Part shown: piece by piece, positions 43,308 through 52,868 of the stretch | Position numbering within the stretch: position 1 is the stretch's first letter | How the letters are laid out: each line of letters begins with the position of its first letter | Origin: Pedobacter frigoris | GTDB lineage: Bacteria > Bacteroidota > Bacteroidia > Sphingobacteriales > Sphingobacteriaceae | Reading direction: 5' to 3' | Assembly (NCBI RefSeq): GCF_005116445.1 | Contig: NZ_SWBQ01000001.1 | Location: forward strand, 682,001-746,000 | Length of the DNA stretch: 64,000 nt | Program-made: the position numbers and the translations under genes | The notes under the pieces: model-generated | Told to the model about the DNA's origin: nothing | Seen by the model: only the letters and a program-made list of their open reading frames with translations | Database searches by the model: none

Positions 43308-43791
43308 GCTGATTGTATAATTCGGTAAGTTTTTGTTTAATACGATGAATTTTTACCCTAAGATTTCCTTCACTAATCCCGGATATTTCTGCTATTTCAT
43401 GATAAGGTAGTTCGTCGAGCACCATGGTAATGATCAAGCGGTCATTTTCTTCCAATTTGGATATGGACTTGTACAGCAAAGTAATTTGCTCATTTTTTTC
43501 AGAGAACTCTTCAGCACGGTTTTCTATGATGTTTTCTGTGAGCTCATCTTTTGCCTGTCTTTTCTCCGATCTCAGATAAGTAAGACAGGTGTTTACTGCA
43601 ATGCGGTATATCCAGGTTGATATTAGTGATTTGTTACGGAATTTATCCAGATTCTGCCAGACCTTTAAAAAAGTTTCCTGCAGTAAATCATTAGCCGAGT
43701 CTTCATCACCGGTGTAACCATAGCATAAATGGAATATCTTTTTAGAGTTGGTGTCGAAAATCTGCTTAAATAACTGGTCTTTTTTTTCCAT
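43294..43791 (-). CDS. ECF RNA polymerase sigma factor
   Basis: A 165-residue sigma factor. Region 2: FHLCYGYTGDEDSANDLLQETFLKVWQNLDKF; the following SLISTWIYRIAVNTCLTYLR is typical; region 4: LITMVLDELPYHEIAEISGISEGNLRVKIHRIKQKL. It is followed by a membrane protein gene with a 14-base overlap and has no FecR or SusC partner nearby, so it is not of the cell-surface-signalling type of the sigma factor at 24676. Confidence 0.92.
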   Translation of the reverse strand: MEKKDQLFKQIFDTNSKKIFHLCYGYTGDEDSANDLLQETFLKVWQNLDKFRNKSLISTWIYRIAVNTCLTYLRSEKRQAKDELTENIIENRAEEFSEKNEQITLLYKSISKLEENDRLIITMVLDELPYHEIAEISGISEGNLRVKIHRIKQKLTELYNQHARI

Positions 43792-43923
43792 TAATTAACG
43801 GCTAATGGGTGTTTGATTCTCCTGGACCTGAAATGTTACATGGCAGGAAACATCAAAAATAATAAATGTTTGCGGGCTTAGCGCAATTAATTACTTTTGT
43901 TGCTTCAAAATAAAACCTTCTGT

Positions 43924-45351
43924 ATGAAACAAAACCGTATCGGGTTAATTACATTTATTCTTATTACGCTTGCAATTCTTTTAGGGGTTTCCAAAGAATT
44001 TAATATTCTCCCGGTTCCGGATAATCTGATGATGGTAACCAGATGGATTCTGGGACTTGAACTTGTAGTCTACGCAATCATGAAAAAAAACCTGACTACC
44101 TGGATTTTGGTCTGTATGGTCCTTGGAGTTTTTGTTGGGATTGATTACCCTCATGTTGCTGTTGCCCTGCAACCACTTAGCAAGGGCTTTATTAAGTTGG
44201 TTAAAACTATAGTGGGGCCTATTCTGTTTGCTACGCTTGTATACGGTATTGCCGGCCATTCTGACTTAAAGCAGGTTGGCAGAATGGCCTGGAAGTCTAT
44301 GCTTTATTTCTATTGCGCTACTACCATTGCGTTATTTATAGGATTGGCGGCAATTAATATTTCTCAGGCGGGGGTAGGGGTTAATATCCAAAATATGCCT
44401 CACAATGAGTTGCCTAAGCCGGTGAAGGATCTTGCTGATGAGAGTATCCTGCAAACTTTGCCTGATAATGTACATTGGTTATATAAAACATTAGCGTTTT
44501 TTAGAAATATCTTTCCGGAAAATATAGCTAAGTCTATCTACGATGCGCAAATCCTGCAAATCGTAATTTTCTCTGTCATTTTTGGAGTTGGATTAGCAAT
44601 GGTGGACGAAAAGAAACGTAAACCAATGGTGGATTTCTGCGAGAGTTTGTCGGAGACAATGTTCAAATTCACTAATGTGATCATGTATTTTGCCCCAATT
44701 GGTGTAGGTGCTGCAATGGCATACACCGTGGGGCATATGGGGGTTGATATTTTGATGCATTTGTTTATGCTGGTGGCTACTTTGTACGCAGCATTAATTG
44801 CATTTATATTAATCGTACTACTTCCGATCGCCTTGTATATTAAACTGCCTATCGGCAAGTTTATCAATGCAATCAAGGAACCGGTATCTATTGCGTTTGC
44901 AACGACAAGTTCAGATGCCGCCCTTCCAAAGGCAATGAGCGCTATGGAAAAGTTTGGCGTACCCCGTAAGATTGTTTCTTTTGTGATCCCTACCGGATAC
45001 AGTTTTAATCTGGATGGGACGACCTTATATCTGTCTCTGGCTTCTATTTTTGTTGCCCAGGCAGCGGGTATGCATTTGTCGTTTGGAGACCAACTTTTAA
45101 TCGTATTTACATTAATGATCACCAGTAAGGGAGTAGCTGCAATTCCAAGAGCATCTTTGATCATTTTAATCGCAACAGCAGACCAGTTTGGTTTGCCAAC
45201 ATTTATCATTGCAGCTATTTTAGGTATAGATGAGCTGATGGATATGGGCAGGACATCCCTGAATGTAATCGGGAATTGTCTGGCGACAGTAGTAATCGCC
45301 AAATGGGAGGGTGAGTACAACCCAGATCAGTTAGAAACACAGGAAGTATAA
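43924..45351 (+). CDS. Dicarboxylate/amino acid:cation symporter (DctA/GltP family)
   Basis: A 475-residue transporter from ATG 43924. Eight helices plus two re-entrant loops are expected. The hallmarks are FATTSSDAALPKAM (HP1 loop serine-rich motif; here S-S-D where many have S-S-S-A), GYSFNLDGTTLYLSL (the NMDGT motif in the form NLDGT), TSKGVAAIPRASLIIL (HP2) and GIDELMDMGRTSLNVIGNCLATVVI, where the Asp and Asn bind substrate and sodium. It probably imports C4-dicarboxylates or acidic amino acids. A small gene starts four bases after its stop. Confidence 0.92.
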   Translation: MKQNRIGLITFILITLAILLGVSKEFNILPVPDNLMMVTRWILGLELVVYAIMKKNLTTWILVCMVLGVFVGIDYPHVAVALQPLSKGFIKLVKTIVGPILFATLVYGIAGHSDLKQVGRMAWKSMLYFYCATTIALFIGLAAINISQAGVGVNIQNMPHNELPKPVKDLADESILQTLPDNVHWLYKTLAFFRNIFPENIAKSIYDAQILQIVIFSVIFGVGLAMVDEKKRKPMVDFCESLSETMFKFTNVIMYFAPIGVGAAMAYTVGHMGVDILMHLFMLVATLYAALIAFILIVLLPIALYIKLPIGKFINAIKEPVSIAFATTSSDAALPKAMSAMEKFGVPRKIVSFVIPTGYSFNLDGTTLYLSLASIFVAQAAGMHLSFGDQLLIVFTLMITSKGVAAIPRASLIILIATADQFGLPTFIIAAILGIDELMDMGRTSLNVIGNCLATVVIAKWEGEYNPDQLETQEV

Positions 45352-45354
45352 TAT

Positions 45355-45864
45355 ATGAGTAGCAAAACAAAAAAAATATTCTTAGCTTTTACGATTATAG
45401 TGCCTTTTCTAGCCTATTGCGTAATCTATTACATCCCAATGTTTAAGAATGCACCATTTAAGTCGACAGAGTTTGTTTCGATTGTGTATAAGTGGGGGCC
45501 AGGCGAGAATCTTGAAAATTCATACAATTCAGCTACAGGTGAGTATCATTACAAAGATACCAGGGATTCGCTGGTGACAACTAATGTTAAGCTTAGGTCT
45601 AATGATATCATTTATCTGCATGGGAAGGCCCACGAGCTTGGTTTCTGGAATTTCCCGGATTTGATAGCCAATAAGGGTACAGATTTAAAAACTTCAAAAG
45701 TATTGCGTTATGTGATTCAGTTCAATTACAAACGTAAATCCAAGACTGTTACCTATCTGACTGATTATAATGAAATACCGAAGCTTCAGGGATTGGCAAA
45801 ACAGATGACTCAACTGATTGAACAAAGCATTAATGATGCTGAACAACGTTACGGTAATAAATAA
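45355..45864 (+). CDS. Single-pass membrane protein of unknown function
   Basis: A 169-residue protein with a membrane helix near the N-terminus (IFLAFTIIVPFLAYCVIYYI) and an extracytoplasmic domain of beta character (STEFVSIVYKWGPGENLENSYNSATGEYHYKD, then FNYKRKSKTVTYLTDYNEIP). It starts three bases after the symporter gene, so the two are co-translated; it could be an accessory of that transporter. No family is recognised. Confidence 0.7.
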   Translation: MSSKTKKIFLAFTIIVPFLAYCVIYYIPMFKNAPFKSTEFVSIVYKWGPGENLENSYNSATGEYHYKDTRDSLVTTNVKLRSNDIIYLHGKAHELGFWNFPDLIANKGTDLKTSKVLRYVIQFNYKRKSKTVTYLTDYNEIPKLQGLAKQMTQLIEQSINDAEQRYGNK

Positions 45865-45873
45865 TGAATGGTG

Positions 45874-45905
45874 TTGTGTATTTATAAAAATAAATTCTAT
45901 ATTTG
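45874..45905 (+). promoter_or_regulatory. Promoter of the rplU-rpmA operon
   Basis: TATATTTG (45898-45905) matches the TAnnTTTG -7 element exactly, with a TTGTG-type -33 element from 45874, 21 bases upstream. The predicted start lies about 40 bases ahead of the rplU ATG. Confidence 0.7.
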
Positions 45906-45952
45906 CACCTCGATAAAAAAAATAAACAATTTAAAATAATAATTATTTAACA

Positions 45953-46264
45953 ATGTACGCAATAGTAAATATAGCAGGACAGCAATTCAAAGTTGCAAAA
46001 GACCAGCACCTTTTTGTACACCGTTTGCAAGGAGATGAAGGCGCTAGTATTGAATTTGACAATGTATTGTTGGTTGAAGATGGTGGTAAAATCTCTGTAG
46101 GAGCTCCTGCATTGAAAGGCGCGACTGTTTCAGCTAAAATCGTGTCTCATTTAAAAGGTGATAAAGTAATCGTTTTCAAAAAGAAACGTAGAAAAGGTTA
46201 CAAAAAGAAAAACGGTCACCGTCAGTATTTCACCAAAATCCAGATCTCTGGTATCAGTTTATAA
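45953..46264 (+). CDS. rplU: 50S ribosomal protein L21
   Basis: A 103-residue ribosomal protein of normal length. [25 protein letters not shown] at the start, the central [19 protein letters not shown] and the C-terminal [23 protein letters not shown] are characteristic. It binds 23S rRNA in the large subunit. It has its own promoter (45874-45905) and is followed by rpmA after 59 bases, the standard order. Confidence 0.97.
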   Translation: MYAIVNIAGQQFKVAKDQHLFVHRLQGDEGASIEFDNVLLVEDGGKISVGAPALKGATVSAKIVSHLKGDKVIVFKKKRRKGYKKKNGHRQYFTKIQISGISL

Positions 46265-46323
46265 TTATTTGTTAAACATTGAATTTCCTGGTTAACAGGT
46301 AATTTATAAAATATAAAAACAAG

Positions 46324-46776
46324 ATGGCACATAAAAAAGGAGCCGGTAGTTCCAGAAACGGACGTGAGTCGCATAGCAAACGCTTAGGTATCAAAATCTT
46401 TGGTGGACAAGAAGCTATCGCTGGAAACATTTTAGTACGTCAGCGCGGTACAAAACATCATCCTGATAAAGGAGTAGGTATTGGTAAAGACCATACTTTA
46501 TTCGCTTTGGTTGATGGTACTGTAATCTTCAAAAAGAAACAAGACAATAAATCTTATGTTTCTATTTTACCTACAGCTGTAGTTAAAGAAGTTGTTGCTG
46601 AAAAAGCACCTGCAAAGAAAGTAGCTAAAGCACCTGCAAAGAAAGTAGCTAAAGCTGCTGTACCTGCAAAAGAAACTGCTGAAAAAGCACCTGCAAAGAA
46701 AGCTCCAGCTAAAAAAGCTGTTAAAGCTGAAACTGCAACTGAATCTACTGAAACAGAAGCTGCTCCTGCAGAATAG
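46324..46776 (+). CDS. rpmA: 50S ribosomal protein L27 with a long Lys/Ala-rich C-terminal tail
   Basis: Residues 1-83 form a complete L27 ([22 protein letters not shown] at the start, [24 protein letters not shown]). The protein is 150 residues long, while the family is usually 85-95. The extra ~65 residues are low-complexity repeats of the APAKKVAK type ending in an acidic stretch ([12 protein letters not shown]). The N-terminus begins directly with MAHKKG and lacks the cleaved extension known in Firmicutes. The tail resembles the histone-H1-like protein at 53457. The terminator at 46797 ends the operon. Confidence 0.96.
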   Translation: MAHKKGAGSSRNGRESHSKRLGIKIFGGQEAIAGNILVRQRGTKHHPDKGVGIGKDHTLFALVDGTVIFKKKQDNKSYVSILPTAVVKEVVAEKAPAKKVAKAPAKKVAKAAVPAKETAEKAPAKKAPAKKAVKAETATESTETEAAPAE

Positions 46777-46796
46777 TTTTAAGATACTATTAAAAG

Positions 46797-46826
46797 AAAA
46801 GGCCTCAACAAATGTTGAGGCCTTTT
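46797..46826. terminator. Terminator of rplU-rpmA
   Basis: A 14-base perfect stem (46797-46810 with 46813-46826) with a two-base loop centre, followed by T-rich sequence; the A-run before it allows use from the opposite strand gene ending at 46848. Confidence 0.9.
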
Positions 46827-46847
46827 TTATGCACTGTTATTGAATAA

Positions 46848-47813
46848 CTAGCTTTCTCTGTTCATCAACTGATTTGCGAGGAGTATCAGTTCCTTTTTTT
46901 GTTCTTCTGGTACATCGATTAATTCCAACGCCATAAATGCCTTTTCCAGGTACTCCTTCATGATTAATGTAGCATGTTCCTTTACTTTATACTGATCATA
47001 AAGTGAAGTTACATTATTGATCTTATCCGCTTTATCTTCCAGGCGTTGTGCATTTAATCTATTAAGGTCATTCGTATTCGCCAACTCCTGTAGCTTTAGC
47101 CTTAAGAAAGTTTTCTTGTCGGAAATGATGTCGCCACCCACCTGCTTGCCGAATTTTTCCGGATCTCCGTAGACATCAAGGATATCATCCTGAAGCTGGA
47201 ACGCAATTCCAAGATTTTCTCCGAACTGATAGATCAGCTCAGCTTCGTCATCACCCGCTTTAGATACAATGGCACCCAATTTCATTGCACCACCTACCAG
47301 AACGGCGGTCTTTAGGCGAATCATATTGATGTATTCATCAATGCTTACGTCATTTCTGGATTCAAACTCCATGTCCAGCTGCTGCCCTTCGCAAACTCCC
47401 TGAGCAGTGGCATTAAAGGTGTCCAATGCTGGTTTTAGTATAGTAACATCTACTTTGGTTAAGTGCTTGTTAGCTTCTACCATCATTACATCTCCACTTA
47501 AAATGGCGGTGTTATCGCCCCATTTTTCATGTACCGTTTGCTTGCCTCGGCGAAGTGGGGCATTGTCCATAATGTCATCATGGATCAGCGTGAAGTTGTG
47601 AAAGGTTTCAATGGCCAGTGCTGCCGGGATAGCCCGCTCTATGCTTCCTTTAAACAGGTCTACAGACATCAGCAGCATAGTAGGCCTGATGCGTTTGCCA
47701 CCAAGGCTCATAATATAACTTATTGGTTCATATAATGATGCCGGGTGAGGCGGGTATTGTATGTTATTTATTGCTTGTTCTATCTTTTGTAATAGTTCTG
47801 AAGGAGAATGCAT
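46848..47813 (-). CDS. Polyprenyl (geranylgeranyl-type) diphosphate synthase
   Basis: A 321-residue trans-prenyltransferase that condenses isopentenyl diphosphate with allylic diphosphates. First Asp-rich motif D79-D80-I-M-D83 followed by RRGKQTVHEKWG, second motif D209-D210-I-L-D213. There is no two-residue insertion in the first motif and F74 lies five residues before it, features that limit chain length to about C15-C20, in contrast to the long-chain quinone synthases. Product length is inference. It is followed upstream by the RNase R gene with an 18-base gap. Confidence 0.9.
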   Translation of the reverse strand: MHSPSELLQKIEQAINNIQYPPHPASLYEPISYIMSLGGKRIRPTMLLMSVDLFKGSIERAIPAALAIETFHNFTLIHDDIMDNAPLRRGKQTVHEKWGDNTAILSGDVMMVEANKHLTKVDVTILKPALDTFNATAQGVCEGQQLDMEFESRNDVSIDEYINMIRLKTAVLVGGAMKLGAIVSKAGDDEAELIYQFGENLGIAFQLQDDILDVYGDPEKFGKQVGGDIISDKKTFLRLKLQELANTNDLNRLNAQRLEDKADKINNVTSLYDQYKVKEHATLIMKEYLEKAFMALELIDVPEEQKKELILLANQLMNRES

Positions 47814-47831
47814 TCTTATTTAATGTGTTAT

Positions 47832-49964
47832 CTAATCTTGTATTAGTGAGAAATCAATCTGTCGTTTAGACAGATCTACTTTTTTAACTTTGACTTTGAC
47901 TTCGTCACCCAATTGGTATTTTTTCTTTTTACGCTGTCCTATAATGCAGTAGTTTTTTTCATCCAGTACATAGAAGTCGTCGGAAAGATCTCTCAGTCTG
48001 ATCATGCCTTCACATTTATTTTCTATAATCTCTACATACATACCCCACTCGGTAACCCCCGAAATGATACCTGTAAAGATATTTCCAATATTTTCTTCTA
48101 AATACTCTGCCTGTTTGTACTTAATGGAAGCACGCTCAGCATCTGCCGCCCTTTTCTCCATAGTGGATGAATGTGATGAAGCAGTTTCGTACTCTTCTTC
48201 ATTTGCTGACTTCTCATTGTTTAAATAAGCTGCCAGCAGCCTGTGCACCATCACATCGGGATACCTTCGTATAGGGGAAGTAAAGTGTGTATAATGATCA
48301 AAAGCTAAACCGTAGTGACTGGTTTTTTTTGTGGTGTAGATAGCCTTGGCCATCGATCGGATTGCCAGTTGTGTAAGCACATTCTGTTCTTTCTTACCTT
48401 CCACATCCTCCATCAGGTAATTCAGTGATTTTGCAATCTCCTTATCCGATTTCATGTTGATTTTATAACCAAAACGAGCTGCGAACAATGCAAAGTTACC
48501 CAGGTTTTCGAGGTTAGGGGAGTCGTGCGAACGGTATACGAAGGTGTATTTCATTTTGCCTTTGTCCTTTTTGGAGATGAATTCAGCCACTTTTTTATTG
48601 GCAAGCAGCATGAAGTCTTCAATCAGCTTATGGGCATCCTTGCGCTCTTTTACATATACGCCTATTGGTTTTCCGGTCTCGTCCAGTTTGAACTTTACTT
48701 CAGTGCTTTCGAAACTGATGGCGCCATTCTTGAATTTCCTGTCGCGGAGGATGTAAGCAAGGTCATTGAGTTTCAGTATTTCTTCCGAATGATCTCCCTC
48801 TTTAGTTTCGATCACTTCCTGCGCCTCTTCATAAGAGAAGCGTCTGTCAGAGTGAATTACAGTACGACCAAACCATTCTGTGACTACATTCGCCTCATCA
48901 TCAAGTTCAAATACTGCAGCAAAGCAAAGCTTATCTTCATGTGGCCTCAACGAACATACTCCGTTACTCAACCGTTCCGGAAGCATAGGAATCACCCGGT
49001 CTACCAGATAGACCGAAGTTGCTCTGGAATAAGCTTCTTTATCCAGATGGCTGTTTGGCTTTACATAATAAGAAACATCGGCGATATGTACGCCGACTTC
49101 ATAATTGCCATTTTCTAACTTCTTAAAGGAGATGGCATCATCAAAATCTTTCGCATCAGCAGGATCTATGGTGAATGTAACAGTGTTTCTGAAATCCTTT
49201 CTGCCTTTGAGGTCAGCTTCGGTAACTTGCTCAGGAATTGCATTCGCTTCGCGTTCTACTTCAGGAGGGAAAGCAAGGGGAAACCCGTACTGCGCTAATA
49301 TGGCATTCATTTCGGTATTGTTCTCACCTTGTTCGCCTAGTATGGTAACAATTTTTCCTATCGGGTTTTTTGCGCCTTCTGGCCAATCAGTTATACTCAC
49401 CTGTACCTTTTGCCCATTTTTAGCACCTCCAAGATCACTTAAGGGCACGAAAATATCATGCAGCATCTTGCGGTCGTCTACATTCACAAAAGCGAAGCGG
49501 TCAGAGATGCGGATCACACCAATAAAATCTGTCTTAGCGCGTTTGATGATCTCAACGACTTCGCCCTCATTTTTACGTCCACTTTTCTTGGCGTAGATAT
49601 ATACTTTTACCTGATCCCCGTGTAAAGCATTATGAAGCTTACGGGCAGATACAAAAATGTCTTTTTCAAACTCGTCATCCGGCACCACAAAAGCGGAGCC
49701 GTCTGTAGTCATGTCCACCTTGCCGGTAACAAAGGTTTTAAGGTCTTTTAACCGGAATTTTCCTTTTTCAGGCTCCAGAAAGACACCTTTTTTTGCCTGT
49801 TCCCTGAGGACATCCAGTATGGTTTCGCGACCCGACGGATCAGTAATATTCAATTTGGCTGAAACTTGCTTATAATTCAGGGCTTCGTTTTTGCTTTTCT
49901 CCAAAATATCGCTAATTAATTGTATTAAAACGAGTTCCAGATGAGATGATTTCCTTTTTGCCAT
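47832..49964 (-). CDS. rnr: Ribonuclease R
   Basis: A 710-residue 3'-5' exoribonuclease. The best start is the ATG giving MAKRKSSHLELV (six residues into the open frame). An N-terminal winged-helix-like region and cold-shock domains (GKFRLKDLKTFVTGKVDMTTDGSAFV) precede the RNB catalytic domain with DPADAKDFDDAIS (metal-binding aspartates), YLVDRVIPMLPERLSNGVCSL and HYTHFTSPIRRYPD, and an S1 domain ends it (GNIFTGIISGVTEWGMYVEI). It degrades structured RNA in the cytoplasm. Confidence 0.95.
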   Translation of the reverse strand: MAKRKSSHLELVLIQLISDILEKSKNEALNYKQVSAKLNITDPSGRETILDVLREQAKKGVFLEPEKGKFRLKDLKTFVTGKVDMTTDGSAFVVPDDEFEKDIFVSARKLHNALHGDQVKVYIYAKKSGRKNEGEVVEIIKRAKTDFIGVIRISDRFAFVNVDDRKMLHDIFVPLSDLGGAKNGQKVQVSITDWPEGAKNPIGKIVTILGEQGENNTEMNAILAQYGFPLAFPPEVEREANAIPEQVTEADLKGRKDFRNTVTFTIDPADAKDFDDAISFKKLENGNYEVGVHIADVSYYVKPNSHLDKEAYSRATSVYLVDRVIPMLPERLSNGVCSLRPHEDKLCFAAVFELDDEANVVTEWFGRTVIHSDRRFSYEEAQEVIETKEGDHSEEILKLNDLAYILRDRKFKNGAISFESTEVKFKLDETGKPIGVYVKERKDAHKLIEDFMLLANKKVAEFISKKDKGKMKYTFVYRSHDSPNLENLGNFALFAARFGYKINMKSDKEIAKSLNYLMEDVEGKKEQNVLTQLAIRSMAKAIYTTKKTSHYGLAFDHYTHFTSPIRRYPDVMVHRLLAAYLNNEKSANEEEYETASSHSSTMEKRAADAERASIKYKQAEYLEENIGNIFTGIISGVTEWGMYVEIIENKCEGMIRLRDLSDDFYVLDEKNYCIIGQRKKKKYQLGDEVKVKVKKVDLSKRQIDFSLIQD

Positions 49965-50022
49965 AATATAGATATGAATCAATCGAAGGTAACAATTTGA
50001 ACTGATAGATTGTTGTATTTTG

Positions 50023-50030
50023 TACCTTTG
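50023..50030 (+). promoter_or_regulatory. -7 element before the MscS gene
   Basis: TACCTTTG matches TAnnTTTG. A TTTG at 49996-49999 lies 23 bases upstream, slightly farther than usual. The ATG at 50072 would have a leader of about 35 bases. Confidence 0.5.
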
Positions 50031-50071
50031 CTTATGCAGTACAAGGTCAATTTAATGCTAATTTATTACCC

Positions 50072-51007
50072 ATGATAGAAGATAACGAAAGAAAGACCGG
50101 TAAGGAATTGTTGATGATAACCATCAAGACCATCATCTTTGGTATTCTTGTATATTCATTTTATATCAGCCAGGATTCCTATGCTGACCATTGGACGTTC
50201 TATAAGGAAAATCCCAGAATAGGAAGTCTTGCGCTTGCAATATTCGTTTTCTTAGGCCCGAGTTTGGTCATATCGGTGCTCAGACTGGTGATTATATACT
50301 GGTACATTAGAAAGCATAGGTTCAAAAGCAATATCAAGGATAATTTTATCCTGGGCATCAACCGAATCGTGTCGATACTAAACACGGTGTTTTTAGTTGT
50401 CGCATTTACCACTTTATGGAATGTAAAGATCGAGGAACTGGTGTTCAGTGTATCCATCGTTGCGGCAGCGCTGGCTGTTACTTTCAAAGATTACATTGGC
50501 AATATGATCAACGGACTGATTATTATGTTTTCAGACAGACTTTCCCTGGGTGATCACATCAGGATCGGTGACCATGAAGGTAAAATACTGGACATTACAC
50601 TCATCAACATGATTTTGCAAAACGAAGACAGCGATATGGTCATTATTCCAAATTCGGTTGCCTTCAGCTCGGTGATCATCAACCAGTCAAAGCAGAATAC
50701 AAAGAAACTGAGTATAGAATTTGAGATGTCGCTGAACAATGGTTATACGCCTGAGTATCTTGAGAATCACCTTAATAAATCCATCGAGCACTATTCAGAC
50801 AACGTGGTTGAAGGGGGGCTGACTGTGAAAACCATTTCGATCAATAAGGATGTCGTTATTTTTAAAGTAATGATCTTACTGAAACGCTATGATAAGCTTA
50901 AGGAACGCGAAATAAGGAGAGCTATCAATACCGATCTGATCAGATTGTCTGCGATTTTAAAAAAAGAAAAGCGTGAAGACCCCGGCAAGATTGCAGCCGG
51001 CGACTAG
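50072..51007 (+). CDS. Small-conductance mechanosensitive channel (MscS family)
   Basis: A 311-residue inner-membrane channel with three to four helices before the conserved pore segment (VSIVAAALAVTFKDYIGNMINGLIIMFSDRLSLGDHIRIGD), where the Ala/Gly-rich helix lines the pore. The cytoplasmic beta domain follows (GKILDITLINMILQNEDSDMVIIPNS). Length fits the MscS class. It opens on membrane tension to relieve osmotic shock. The gene stands alone on the plus strand. Confidence 0.92.
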   Translation: MIEDNERKTGKELLMITIKTIIFGILVYSFYISQDSYADHWTFYKENPRIGSLALAIFVFLGPSLVISVLRLVIIYWYIRKHRFKSNIKDNFILGINRIVSILNTVFLVVAFTTLWNVKIEELVFSVSIVAAALAVTFKDYIGNMINGLIIMFSDRLSLGDHIRIGDHEGKILDITLINMILQNEDSDMVIIPNSVAFSSVIINQSKQNTKKLSIEFEMSLNNGYTPEYLENHLNKSIEHYSDNVVEGGLTVKTISINKDVVIFKVMILLKRYDKLKEREIRRAINTDLIRLSAILKKEKREDPGKIAAGD

Positions 51008-51113
51008 TATACCCGCTGAAACATCTTATTAAGACATAATCTTGATAAGAGAAATCCGATTTCATCAGCGTTATTTTATCGTCCAAATTCAGCGGTTTGC
51101 TTAATTTTGCAAA

Positions 51114-52427
51114 ATGGAAAGAGAAATCCTTGATACCAAGCGCAAAGCGCTAAAGATTAACTTAAACCCTAAGATTTACGGGACTTTTGCAGAGATAGGT
51201 GCAGGACAGGAAGTAGCCCGTAATTTTTTTACCGCTGGTGCTGCTTCCGGTACGGTTGCCAAAACAATGTCGGCCTACGACATGACCTTCAGCGATGCCA
51301 TATATGGAGTAGAAGAATCAGGCAGGTATGTAAGTGATTCCAGGTTATTGAAGATGCTGAGCCATGAATTCGGATTGCTTACTGAGCGTCTGCATAGCGA
51401 AAAGTATGACAACCGTACTTTTTTCGCTTTTGCAAATACAGTAACCACTCTAAATTATAACAAATCTAATGATCCTCATGGATGGATAGGCCTGTGCTTT
51501 CAGACTGAACCTGATGGGGAGCCAAATGAGATATTTTTCCACGTGCGCCTGCTCGATACTGACGCTGCCCTGCAGCAAAATGTATTGGGTATCATTGGTG
51601 TCAATCTAGTATATGCGGCCTTTTATTACCATGACGACCATAAGGCGATGATTGAGTCCCTGGCTGATAACCTCACCGTAGGATCTGTAGAAATTGACCT
51701 AATCTCTGTAAATGGGCCAGCCTTTAAAGGCGCAGACAATATTTTGCTCAATCTTTACCTGATCGTTAAGGACTTTTCCGATGCAGCTATCTTTGATTCT
51801 ACGGGCAGACCCCGTTTGCCTAAAGACCTGTTGTACAAGAAAGATATCATGATTCTCCGTACAAAATACGCCCAAAAGTCCAATCCGAACTTTAGCATGC
51901 TCAACAAAGCGGTAGATCAGTTTGTGCGCACAGAGAATGTACAGGAGGAAAATCTGAGTGTATTGATTGAAGTATTGATGTCAAACCTGCTTTCTGTAAA
52001 TGAAGCTGTTTCTGATGAAATAGACCTTACGGCGGTGGCCAAGAGGGCAGAAGAGATGTGCAAAACGGGCAATAAGGTAATTGTTTCCAACTTTGCCAGA
52101 CACAATAAGCTGGCTAAATATCTTGATCGCTGCCGACCTAAAAGTGTGGGTATTTCTACTAACATCAACAACTTAAAGTTCGTGTTCAACTCGACTAACT
52201 TTGGAGAGAATTATGCAAGTCAGCTATTGAGTTATGTAAGTGATATGTTCAATAAGAATGTGAAATTGTTTGCTTATCCTTTCCTTGATAAGAAGACCAA
52301 TGAGGTGATTACCAGTACCAATATGCCTGTTACACCTGATGCCAAGCCCTTGTTTGATTTTCTTATTGTCAACGGATACATTACCGATATTAAGGATTAT
52401 AGTGAAGATGATGTGAAGACCCTTTAA
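51114..52427 (+). CDS. Conserved Bacteroidota protein of unknown function
   Basis: A 437-residue protein without signal peptide or membrane segment. Distinct stretches: IYGTFAEIGAGQEVARNFFTAG and TVAKTMSAYDMTFSDAIYG near the start, SVEIDLISVNGPAFKGADN in the middle, and VSNFARHNKLAKYLDRCRP towards the end. I recognise it as a conserved Bacteroidota protein that databases have often labelled, wrongly for a soluble protein, as a TonB-dependent receptor. GAGQEVAR is glycine-rich but not a clear nucleotide-binding loop. The ATG lies only five bases after a TAATTTTG promoter element, so the mRNA could be leaderless. No function is proposed. Confidence 0.8.
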   Translation: MEREILDTKRKALKINLNPKIYGTFAEIGAGQEVARNFFTAGAASGTVAKTMSAYDMTFSDAIYGVEESGRYVSDSRLLKMLSHEFGLLTERLHSEKYDNRTFFAFANTVTTLNYNKSNDPHGWIGLCFQTEPDGEPNEIFFHVRLLDTDAALQQNVLGIIGVNLVYAAFYYHDDHKAMIESLADNLTVGSVEIDLISVNGPAFKGADNILLNLYLIVKDFSDAAIFDSTGRPRLPKDLLYKKDIMILRTKYAQKSNPNFSMLNKAVDQFVRTENVQEENLSVLIEVLMSNLLSVNEAVSDEIDLTAVAKRAEEMCKTGNKVIVSNFARHNKLAKYLDRCRPKSVGISTNINNLKFVFNSTNFGENYASQLLSYVSDMFNKNVKLFAYPFLDKKTNEVITSTNMPVTPDAKPLFDFLIVNGYITDIKDYSEDDVKTL

Positions 52428-52868
52428 TTAAAGTTCTTTGTAAGCATCTTTGATCACTACAGCCATCAGCCGATCAGGATGATCAATGGATTTAAAGCCA
52501 AATTGTGCATATAAGCCATGAGCATCCTGAGTGGCCAACATATATCTTCTCAGACCCTGAAGGTCTTTATGAAAGAGCATTAAAGACATTAGTTTTTTTG
52601 ACAATCCCTGACCTCTGTAGATCTCATCTACATAAACATCTGCCAGGTAAGCAAATGTAGCCTTGTCCGTAATCCATCTGGCAAAACCAATTTGTTTGGT
52701 ATCCTTGTAGATACCAAAGCAAAGTGAGTTCTCTATAGATTTTTTCACCACATCAAGTGGAATGTTTTCTGCCCAGTAGGATTGATTGCTGAGGTAATGG
52801 TGTACCGCAACCGGATCTATTTTTTGCGTATCGTCAGAAAAAATAAAACCACTGTCTTCGATTTCCAT
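52428..52868 (-). CDS. GNAT family N-acetyltransferase
   Basis: A 146-residue enzyme. The acetyl-CoA-binding motif is YRGQGLSKKLM (Q/R-x-x-G-x-G/A), preceded by TFAYLADVYVDEI. The C-terminus has HGLYAQFGFKSID, the usual GYxxxGF-type substrate-side element. The acceptor is unknown. Its ATG shares a base with the stop of the YajQ-family gene upstream, so the two are translationally coupled. Confidence 0.88.
   Translation of the reverse strand: MEIEDSGFIFSDDTQKIDPVAVHHYLSNQSYWAENIPLDVVKKSIENSLCFGIYKDTKQIGFARWITDKATFAYLADVYVDEIYRGQGLSKKLMSLMLFHKDLQGLRRYMLATQDAHGLYAQFGFKSIDHPDRLMAVVIKDAYKEL

Noticed and set aside
44538..45320. 260-residue open frame antisense to the dicarboxylate symporter
   Set aside because: It mirrors a membrane-protein gene with clear family motifs on the other strand and shows no domain of its own.
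48525..49118. 197-residue plus-strand frame inside the RNase R gene
   Set aside because: RNase R motifs on the minus strand cover the entire stretch.
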